NCBI GenBank assembly: GCA_947447835.1 | Contig: CANFLP010000091.1 | Coordinates: forward strand, 1-6,871 | Direction of reading: 5' to 3' | Length of the DNA: 6,871 nucleotides | Origin: Bacteroidota bacterium | GTDB lineage: Bacteria > Bacteroidota > Bacteroidia > Chitinophagales > Chitinophagaceae | Part shown: in pieces, positions 1 through 4,885 of the stretch | How positions within the stretch are numbered: position 1 is the stretch's first letter | How the letters are laid out: every line of letters begins with the position of its first letter | Notes under the pieces: generated by a model | Told to the model about the DNA's origin: nothing | What the model saw: the letters and a program-made list of their open reading frames with translations, nothing else | Database searches by the model: none | Position numbers and translations under genes: made by a program

Positions 1-63
1 GTGGATGAATTGATTCAATTATTAAAAGAAAATGATGCATGGATTGATCCTGTGCAACATTAA
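1..63 (+). CDS. 3' end of an unidentified gene (partial)
   Basis: Frame 1 is open from the window edge to a TAA at 61-63 and gives 20 residues ending in NDAWIDPVQH. The start and most of the gene lie outside the window. The tail looks like a short amphipathic helix (DELIQLLKEN) followed by a brief C-terminal extension, which is too little to name a family. The next gene starts only 9 nt downstream on the same strand with no promoter-like sequence between them, so the two are probably co-transcribed. Confidence 0.6.
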   Translation: MDELIQLLKENDAWIDPVQH

Positions 64-72
64 TTCAATACT

Positions 73-960
73 ATGTATACTGTATTTTATAGTTTTTTTT
101 ATTTGATTTCATTACTGCCATGGCGCGTATTGTACTTTATAAGTGACAGCATTGCTTTTATTTTAAGAAGGGTAATTAGGTATAGAGTAGACGTGGTTGA
201 TCAAAATTTAAAGATTGCCTTTCCTGAAAAGTCAGCTAAAGAGCGAAAAAAAATTGCAAAAGAATTCTATCAACAGTTTACTGATTCCTTTATTGAAACC
301 ATAAAAATGTTATCTGTTTCAGATAAAACGTATGACGAAAGATTTTCTTCCAATGTTGAAGTACTTAATGATTTATATGCTTCAGGCCAAAATGTACAAA
401 TTATGGCGGGTCACTTTTTTAATTGGGAGTTTGCCAATTGGGGTGTTGCTAAATATAGCAAGTATCCATTTATTGCTGTGTTTATGCCATTAAGCAATAA
501 GGCGTTCAATAAATTAATTTACGATCTAAGAGCTAGGTATGGTTCGATATTAATTCCTGCTACTAATTTTAGATCCCAGTTCCATAAATATGCTAACCAA
601 GGCGCGTATGCAATGGCACTAGCTGCGGATCAGAATCCAGGCAATCCATTACAGGCATTTTGGGTTCCTTTTTTTGGAAGACTTACGCCATTTGTAAAGG
701 GCCCAGAAAAAGGGGCTAAACTAAATAATACTGCACAAGTCTTTGTACATTTTTATCGTATTAAACGAGGGTATTATCACTCTGAATATGAAGTAATGAC
801 AACGACGCCTAACGATTTTAAAGAAGGGGAATTAACTGCGTTGTATGTAAAAGTATTAGAAGAAAAAATAAAGCTACATCCATCTAATTATTTATGGAGT
901 CACAGACGTTGGAAATACAACTATGATGCGTTGATACATGAAGCCTTAGTAGTGAAGTAG
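73..960 (+). CDS. LpxL/HtrB-family lipid A biosynthesis acyltransferase
   Basis: This protein of 295 aa is the usual size for the LpxL/LpxM (HtrB) family, inner-membrane enzymes that move a fatty acyl chain onto a lipid A precursor. An N-terminal hydrophobic segment (about residues 5-33) would anchor it in the membrane, followed by the family-typical YRVDVVDQNL and FPEKSAKER stretch. The catalytic HX4E motif is H114 to E119 within AGHFFNWEF. Other family blocks are AADQNP (184-189), VPFFGRLTPFVKGPE (198-212) and the C-terminal YLWSHRRWK (273-281). The ATG at 73 is preferred because the family's N-terminal block begins at once. There is no clear Shine-Dalgarno, as is normal for Bacteroidota. 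It probably shares a transcript with the gene ending at 63 and converges with the rhodanese gene on the right. The exact acyl donor and the position acylated cannot be told from sequence, and acyltransfer to other lipids (aminolipids, for example) is possible. Confidence 0.9.
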   Translation: MYTVFYSFFYLISLLPWRVLYFISDSIAFILRRVIRYRVDVVDQNLKIAFPEKSAKERKKIAKEFYQQFTDSFIETIKMLSVSDKTYDERFSSNVEVLNDLYASGQNVQIMAGHFFNWEFANWGVAKYSKYPFIAVFMPLSNKAFNKLIYDLRARYGSILIPATNFRSQFHKYANQGAYAMALAADQNPGNPLQAFWVPFFGRLTPFVKGPEKGAKLNNTAQVFVHFYRIKRGYYHSEYEVMTTTPNDFKEGELTALYVKVLEEKIKLHPSNYLWSHRRWKYNYDALIHEALVVK

Positions 961-993
961 AAAAAAAGTAGTAAACTAGGTTTGAAATAATAC

Positions 994-1683
994 TTAGTCT
1001 TCTAAAAAACTAGTTTTAGAAGAATCCGTTTTAGTGATTTTAGCTTTCTTGATGCTTTCAAAGCTAAATTTATCTTTTAGAAATTGCACGCCTTCCCAAC
1101 CATCCATAACCGTTCTGATATTATGGATTCCTTGTTTTTTTAATAAACTAGCTGCAAGGGTATTGCTATCTCCGTTTTCACTTATAATGTAAATATTAAA
1201 ATGTTCGTCTAGTTCGGACATGCTTCCTGGATCCATAAATTCAGCTAAGGGTAGAGAAACTGAATTTTTAATATGACTTAAATTATAGGCTTCCTCTGTT
1301 CTAATATCCAATGGCATCAAGAATTCGTCAAAAGGAATGTCCATAGCTAATTCATCTGGCTCTATTTCAATTAACATATCGGTTTTATTTCCATTGGTAA
1401 ACCATGTTGCATAGCCGCCATCTAAATATCCAATCATATTAGAAAAAGCAGCTTCCTTAAAATAGGCAAGTGTTTCTTTTTCTAATTGAGGATCTAAAAT
1501 AAATACAAGTGGGGAGTCTCTTTTAATCATCCCCATGGCTACTGCATATTTTACAGTAGCCGGGGTGATATGTAATGAGTTAGGGATATGTCCATCCATC
1601 CATTGATCTGCAGATCTTGTATCAATGATTACATTAGCTGGTTCATCAAGCAATTGCTTGAATTGATCAATAGATAAAACCAT
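994..1683 (-). CDS. tandem rhodanese-fold protein lacking catalytic cysteines
   Basis: The protein has 229 aa and no signal peptide, so it is probably cytoplasmic. Two rhodanese-like domains are visible. The first (about 1-97) has VIIDTR (18-23), GHIPNS (31-36) and GYLDGGYATW (85-94). The second (about 115-200) has PLDIRTEEAY (124-133), SHIKNSVSLPL (136-146) and MDGWEG (193-198). A short Lys/Ser-rich tail follows. Where the active-site Cys should open the catalytic loop, the first domain has Asp (D64 in VFILDP) and the second has Ser (S168 in IISENG); the usual loop Arg of the second domain is also missing. The protein has no cysteine at all. Sulfurtransferase activity by the known persulfide mechanism is therefore not expected. 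The first domain resembles the inactive rhodanese-homology domain of metallo-beta-lactamase/rhodanese fusions such as CstB, but no metallo-beta-lactamase domain is present. The ATG lies 1 nt after the ArsR stop, with AGGA at 1688-1691 as a possible ribosome binding site, so translational coupling is likely. Confidence 0.85.
   Translation of the reverse strand: MVLSIDQFKQLLDEPANVIIDTRSADQWMDGHIPNSLHITPATVKYAVAMGMIKRDSPLVFILDPQLEKETLAYFKEAAFSNMIGYLDGGYATWFTNGNKTDMLIEIEPDELAMDIPFDEFLMPLDIRTEEAYNLSHIKNSVSLPLAEFMDPGSMSELDEHFNIYIISENGDSNTLAASLLKKQGIHNIRTVMDGWEGVQFLKDKFSFESIKKAKITKTDSSKTSFLED
998..1023. terminator. perfect 10-bp inverted repeat, possible bidirectional terminator
   Basis: TCTTCTAAAA (998-1007) and TTTTAGAAGA (1014-1023) are exact reverse complements around the 6-nt loop AACTAG. 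The repeat covers the last codons of the rhodanese gene, just inside its stop at 994-996, and lies 38 nt past the stop of the convergent acyltransferase gene. This is where a terminator serving both transcripts would be expected. Against it, only 2 of 10 pairs are G-C and no T-run follows directly on either strand; the nearest on the minus strand is the T7 opposite 961-967, about 30 nt on. An mRNA-stabilising hairpin is an alternative. Confidence 0.45.
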
Positions 1684-1684
1684 A

Positions 1685-2020
1685 TTATCCTACTAATTGC
1701 TCAACAAATTGGTTTACTTGCTCCAATCTGCTGTAGTCTACAGTGTAAAAAATAAATTTGCCTTCTCTTGTTGTAATCACAATGCCAGCTCTTCTTAAAA
1801 TAGCTAGGTGTTGTGAAGCAACAGACTGCTCTAAACGTAGTTTCACATAAATCTCAGTAACGGTCATTTTTTGATGCTCGTCAATTAATTTTACAATTTG
1901 CTGACGCAATTTGTGATTAAGGGCTCTTAAAATCATAGCAGCTTTTTTGCTATGTAATAAGTCTACTTTCAATGGCGCTTTGCCATTTGATAATTGCAAT
2001 TGGGGTAAAGACTGATTCAT
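1685..2020 (-). CDS. ArsR-family winged-helix transcriptional regulator
   Basis: The protein has 111 aa, the usual size for an ArsR/SmtB repressor. The winged helix-turn-helix spans about residues 24-95: a helix ALNHKLRQQIVKLI (33-46), helix MTVTEIYVKL (52-61), recognition helix QSVASQHLAILRRAGIV (65-81) and a beta wing ITTREGKFIFYTVD (82-95). The C-terminal helix (SRLEQVNQFVEQL) would form the dimer. There is no cysteine. The ELCVC-type metal site of helix 3 is replaced by VTEIYV, and the Asp/His/Glu set of the alpha-5 metal site is not apparent, so neither classical metal sensing nor thiol sensing (as in BigR or SqrR) is expected. It is first in a two-gene operon with the rhodanese-fold protein and probably represses its own promoter. 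The ligand is unknown. Confidence 0.88.
   Translation of the reverse strand: MNQSLPQLQLSNGKAPLKVDLLHSKKAAMILRALNHKLRQQIVKLIDEHQKMTVTEIYVKLRLEQSVASQHLAILRRAGIVITTREGKFIFYTVDYSRLEQVNQFVEQLVG
1688..1691 (-). promoter_or_regulatory. possible ribosome binding site (AGGA) of the rhodanese gene
   Basis: AGGA lies within the last codons of the ArsR gene, 4 nt before the rhodanese ATG. This spacing is short, and Bacteroidota rarely depend on Shine-Dalgarno pairing. It fits re-initiation by ribosomes finishing the ArsR gene. Confidence 0.35.
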
Positions 2021-2022
2021 GA

Positions 2023-2037
2023 CAATATTAAGTATTG
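2023..2037. promoter_or_regulatory. candidate operator: imperfect palindrome in front of the ArsR gene
   Basis: CAATATTAAGTATTG has perfect 5-bp arms (CAATA/TATTG), one mismatched pair, and ends 2 nt before the ArsR ATG. ArsR repressors bind short AT-rich dyads near their own promoter. Here the site would fall between the predicted transcription start and the start codon. No second copy was noticed in the window, so the assignment rests on position and symmetry only. Confidence 0.3.
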
Positions 2038-2067
2038 GGGGGTTTTTGAACTAAATATTTTATTCAG

Positions 2068-2075
2068 CAAAGCTA
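2068..2075 (-). promoter_or_regulatory. candidate -7 box of the ArsR-rhodanese operon
   Basis: The minus strand reads TAGCTTTG, an exact match to the Bacteroidota -7 consensus TAnnTTTG. Transcription would begin near 2061, giving a leader of about 40 nt. A TTG-type -33 box is not visible at the normal distance; the upstream stretch 2076-2107 is very AT-rich instead. The leader contains a run of six C. Confidence 0.45.
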
Positions 2076-2154
2076 CATTATTAATTTAAATACTAATATA
2101 TAATTGTTGCGAAATTAGGAAACTATATTACCGTTTATCCTTTTTCAGGAAATA

Positions 2155-2847
2155 TTAAGCGGTTTGTGGAGGCTTTTGATAGAAATCTTTTAGATAAGAT
2201 GGACGACTATAAGCGATGTCTTCAAACTGTTTTTGTTCCCACTTAATTTGAGCAAGTTGCATAAAATCTTGAATATCATAAGGTTCTTCCAAAAAGTAAA
2301 GAGCTGGATCTGTTTTAAGCGCTTTTGTTTTTGTTGCGCCATTTCCAATACATATAACCGGTCCATTATGGAGTAAGCTTTCTAAGTAATTGGTATCTAA
2401 AATAATAGCTTGCTCTGGAACAACAATTGTTTTATCCGCTTTATACACTGCTCCAAAAACTTCCATTCTTTTCGCATCAATCATGCTAAAAAGTTGAATG
2501 TTATTTTGATGTTGTTTTACATTTGGGTGTGTACTTGCGTGTTGTGCTAATAATGCTAGGGTAGATATGCCAATGAGTGGTTTATTAATGGCATAAGCAA
2601 TGCCTTTTGCACTCGCTAGCCCTACTCTTAAACCCGTATAACTGCCTGGTCCCAAGGTTACAACAACGGCATCAATTGCATCCATTTTTATCTGGGCATG
2701 AACCATCACTTTTTCAATAGCTACTTGTACAAAAGATGCATGGGTATTGGATTGGCTGTTTTCTTCCAATGCCAATAAATGGGCGTCCTTGCTTATAGCG
2801 ATGATTGCTTTTTCGCTTGTGGTGTCGATATATAAGAAAATAGCCAA
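2155..2847 (-). CDS. tsaB: tRNA threonylcarbamoyladenosine biosynthesis protein TsaB
   Basis: TsaB is the inactive-ATPase-like partner of TsaD in the complex that puts threonylcarbamoyl on A37 of ANN-decoding tRNAs (the t6A modification). The 230-aa length is normal. Diagnostic stretches are the N-terminal FLYIDTT (4-10), the family signature LGPGSYTGLRVGLASAKG (65-82), IDAKRMEVFGAVY (123-135) and the C-terminal YSRPSYLKDFY (213-223). The start is TTG at 2847; no in-frame ATG or GTG exists upstream as far as 2922, and starting here puts the ASKHA-fold strand IDTT at its normal place. The gene is divergent from ridA with 75 nt between the two starts. Unlike in some bacteria, it does not adjoin tsaD, tsaE or rimI within this window. 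Confidence 0.93.
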   Translation of the reverse strand: MAIFLYIDTTSEKAIIAISKDAHLLALEENSQSNTHASFVQVAIEKVMVHAQIKMDAIDAVVVTLGPGSYTGLRVGLASAKGIAYAINKPLIGISTLALLAQHASTHPNVKQHQNNIQLFSMIDAKRMEVFGAVYKADKTIVVPEQAIILDTNYLESLLHNGPVICIGNGATKTKALKTDPALYFLEEPYDIQDFMQLAQIKWEQKQFEDIAYSRPSYLKDFYQKPPQTA

Positions 2848-2864
2848 ATTGTATAATTGTTTTG

Positions 2865-2872
2865 CAAAAATA
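2865..2872 (-). promoter_or_regulatory. candidate -7 box for tsaB
   Basis: The minus strand reads TATTTTTG, matching TAnnTTTG, 17 nt before the TTG start of tsaB. The predicted leader would be only about 10 nt, and no TTG -33 element is evident upstream. In this AT-rich sequence the match could be chance. Confidence 0.3.
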
Positions 2873-2922
2873 AGCCCGTATTTGATAGAAAAATAAGAAA
2901 TTGTGCCTCTAATATCATTTAT

Positions 2923-3309
2923 ATGTCAAAACAAATTATTCAAACCAATAAAGTGCCTGCACCTATTGGTCCTTATAGTCAAGCAGTAATTGCTAATGGA
3001 TTTTTATTTGCTAGTGGTCAGGTTGCATTTGACCCTGCAACAGGTGATTTGGTTTTAGATACCATCCAAGCCGAAACAAAACAAGTAATGGAAAATATTA
3101 AAGCAATTTTAGAAGAAGCTAAAATTAACTTTGGTCATATTGTTAAGACAACCATTTTTTTAAGTGATATGCAATTGTTTGCAGAGGTAAATGAAGTGTA
3201 TGGCAGTTATTTTACAGCTGACTTCCCTGCACGTGAAACAGTAGCAGTGAAAACATTACCAAGAAATGTAAATGTAGAAATTAGCATAACAGCAGTAATG
3301 AGCTTATAA
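2923..3309 (+). CDS. ridA: RidA family enamine/imine deaminase
   Basis: RidA (YjgF/YER057c/UK114) hydrolyses reactive 2-aminoacrylate and related enamines and imines made by PLP enzymes, releasing 2-ketoacids and ammonia; it acts as a cytosolic trimer. The 128-aa product has typical length and blocks: APIGPYSQA (13-21), FASGQVAFDP (29-38), VMENIKAILEEA (55-66), VKTTIFLSDM (74-83), FPARETVAV (101-109) and NVEISITAV (117-125). The active-site residues known from archetypal RidA are present: Tyr18, Arg104 and Glu119. Thr106 stands where E. coli RidA has Cys107. The ATG at 2923 is chosen because family homology begins there. An in-frame TTG at 2857 would add 22 residues that look like translated promoter DNA. 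The stop abuts the stop of the convergent epimerase gene with no spacer. Confidence 0.95.
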   Translation: MSKQIIQTNKVPAPIGPYSQAVIANGFLFASGQVAFDPATGDLVLDTIQAETKQVMENIKAILEEAKINFGHIVKTTIFLSDMQLFAEVNEVYGSYFTADFPARETVAVKTLPRNVNVEISITAVMSL

Positions 3310-4248
3310 TTACTTATAGAATAATTGGAAGCTGGTTTCCAATATCCAAACTGAATGGGGTTGCATAATATGTAGCCCCATTTTATTATTAAAACAATCT
3401 GGTGCACCACTTAAATTTTCAATTGCAATACTCTTTCTGCTAGGAGGTGTATACAATTGCAAGTAGGGGTAATTAGCGATAGGTGTTACCACTAATTTAT
3501 AATCCTCATTTTCTAAGCTACAACTCGGATTATTCATGTCTAATACGTATCCATTGTCTAACTCAATACCAGCAAGGTTTTTGGGGTTTTCAAATGCAGT
3601 ATGTGGTAATATATTCCCAGTTGGAATTAATGCATCATCATACTCAAGTACACCCTTATTGGTTAATTGAATTGTACAATCATTCACACTATTCCCCAAT
3701 TTAAAATAAGGATGCCATCCGTCCATCATTGGGAAGGAAACCGTATCCTGATTGGTGATAATAGTTTGAACAGTAATTTTATTTTGCTCCCAAAAAGTCC
3801 AATGCAATTGAACACTATATTTGAATGGATAGCCTTTATCTTGGTTGTGGCAATCATACTGTAATGTAACTGAAGCTTTGTTATTTTCTATATTGGTTGA
3901 GCTAATTTCAAAATTGGCATCGTATACTATTCCATGTATTGCGTGGTCTCCCAAATAATATTTGTCAATGGTATATTGCTTGTCTTCGTGTTGATATTGA
4001 CCATGTTGTAATCGGCAAGAAAAAGGGTTCATTTTGCCACTTTTAAAACCAGTTGATTCAAAACCCTCCCATCCATTTTCAAAGCTATTTCCGTCAATGA
4101 TATCCCAGCCCTGTTTTTCTGGAGATTGTGTCCAGCTATTCAATAATCCTCCTTTGCTTATGATATCTATATATACCTGCGTTGCATTATTAGTAATGCG
4201 AATGCGTTTAAAGTTAAACTGAGCTTGAATATCAATACTAAAAGACAT
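3310..4248 (-). CDS. aldose 1-epimerase (galactose mutarotase-like) family protein
   Basis: This is a 312-aa protein of the galactose mutarotase fold, without a signal peptide, so probably cytoplasmic. The family interconverts alpha and beta anomers of free or phosphorylated sugars. Visible landmarks are MNPFSCRLQHGQY (73-85) with Arg79, HAIHG (102-106) with His105, the catalytic-histidine motif DGWHPYFKL (176-184) with His179, and the C-terminal block IAIENLSGAPDCFNN (274-288) with Glu277, the expected general base. QLYTPPSRKS (264-273) just before it is also family-typical. All expected catalytic residues are therefore present. The substrate is uncertain: the sequence could be a GalM-type mutarotase or a more divergent member. 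It is convergent with ridA (no gap) and divergent from the exported protein at 4313. No sugar-pathway neighbour is seen. Confidence 0.88.
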   Translation of the reverse strand: MSFSIDIQAQFNFKRIRITNNATQVYIDIISKGGLLNSWTQSPEKQGWDIIDGNSFENGWEGFESTGFKSGKMNPFSCRLQHGQYQHEDKQYTIDKYYLGDHAIHGIVYDANFEISSTNIENNKASVTLQYDCHNQDKGYPFKYSVQLHWTFWEQNKITVQTIITNQDTVSFPMMDGWHPYFKLGNSVNDCTIQLTNKGVLEYDDALIPTGNILPHTAFENPKNLAGIELDNGYVLDMNNPSCSLENEDYKLVVTPIANYPYLQLYTPPSRKSIAIENLSGAPDCFNNKMGLHIMQPHSVWILETSFQLFYK

Positions 4249-4285
4249 GTTTCTGACTTTGATGTGTAAATTAGAACTATTCTAT

Positions 4286-4293
4286 TAACTTTG
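4286..4293 (+). promoter_or_regulatory. candidate -7 box of the exported-protein gene
   Basis: TAACTTTG exactly matches TAnnTTTG and lies 19 nt before the ATG at 4313. A TTTG at 4258-4261 could act as the -33 element, but the 24-nt gap is slightly longer than usual. Transcription would begin near 4299. No equally good box is seen on the minus strand for the epimerase gene. Confidence 0.5.
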
Positions 4294-4312
4294 GAATGAA
4301 AACACAATTCGA

Positions 4313-4885
4313 ATGTACAAATATTTTACCATCGCTTTTTTACTTTTGTCACTTGGCTCTTTTGGTCAAAAAATGATCAAGTACGATAGTACCCTAAAAA
4401 TTGGGAAGGCCGGCTATAGAGTAACCTGTATGAATCGCTCGCTTGAACGTAATGTTTTAAACGTGCGTCCTATAGGATTTAAGTCAGAAGCAAGAGAGGT
4501 GAATTTAGAATTAAGAGGCAGGGTGCTGTCTTCCGAAATTGACGATTTGAATCAGGACGGCTTTCCAGATATTATCATTTATGTTTTAGATGCAACTGGG
4601 AAAACTAATTTATTTACACTTAGTTCAATGGAAAACGAATCATTACAGCCAATTTACTTTCCAGATATTACCAATGATATGCAATTAAGTAAAGGATACA
4701 GAGGTAGTGACGACTTTAAATTAGTAGAAGGAATTTTATTTCGCAAGTTTCCTATTTATGATGCTGATACAGCAATCAAAGTACCTACCAAAAAAGTGCG
4801 ACAAATTATGTATCGTGTTGTAAAAGGCGAACATGGTATGTTAAACTTTAAAGCCTTTAAGAATTTTGATTTAGCAACAGACTAG
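4313..4885 (+). CDS. exported protein with a DxNxDGxxD loop, PliI-like
   Basis: The 190-aa protein begins with a classic signal peptide (MYKYF, then a hydrophobic run through LLLSLGS, cleavage probably near FGQ at 17-19), so it is periplasmic or outside the cell. There is no cysteine at the cleavage point, so it is not an evident lipoprotein. The mature part opens with a beta-rich region (IGKAGYRVTCMNRSL, 30-44) and GRVLSSEIDDLNQDGFPDIIIYV (69-91). The latter contains a calcium-loop-like DxNxDGxxD at 78-86 (D78, N80, D82, G83, D86). This pattern, a strand, an acidic D-rich loop, a hydrophobic strand and then FTLSS, resembles the PliI family of i-type lysozyme inhibitors and also FG-GAP/VCBS-type calcium loops. 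I favour a PliI-like fold but cannot confirm it. It has its own probable promoter. Its stop overlaps the stop of the convergent PorZ-like gene by 4 nt. Confidence 0.8.
   Translation: MYKYFTIAFLLLSLGSFGQKMIKYDSTLKIGKAGYRVTCMNRSLERNVLNVRPIGFKSEAREVNLELRGRVLSSEIDDLNQDGFPDIIIYVLDATGKTNLFTLSSMENESLQPIYFPDITNDMQLSKGYRGSDDFKLVEGILFRKFPIYDADTAIKVPTKKVRQIMYRVVKGEHGMLNFKAFKNFDLATD

Noticed and set aside
973..983. Small hairpin AAAC-TAG-GTTT in the acyltransferase-rhodanese gap
   Set aside because: A 4-bp stem is expected by chance in AT-rich DNA. The T7 on the minus strand lies 5 nt beyond it, so a terminator is conceivable but not supportable.
2037..2042. Six-G run as a phase-variation tract in front of the ArsR gene
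   Set aside because: Six bases is short for a slippage-prone tract, and it lies in the leader, not between promoter elements or in a reading frame. There is no sign of switching.
2138..2150. Possible terminator hairpin after tsaB (TCCT/AGGA arms)
   Set aside because: The stem is only 4 bp with mismatched extension and no T-run on the minus strand, so it is too weak to call.
2857..2922. A 22-residue N-terminal extension of RidA from an in-frame TTG
   Set aside because: The extra residues do not resemble RidA proteins. The family sequence begins at the ATG at 2923, and the extension overlaps the likely tsaB promoter region.
3207..3410. Minus-strand open frame across the end of ridA and the epimerase gene
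   Set aside because: It lies opposite and out of frame with two well-supported genes, shows no family motif, and its composition is that of a shadow frame.
3483..4222. Three short plus-strand open frames (3483-3704, 3667-3864, 4034-4222)
   Set aside because: All are antisense to the epimerase gene, whose catalytic motifs are intact. None has a recognisable domain or a promoter.
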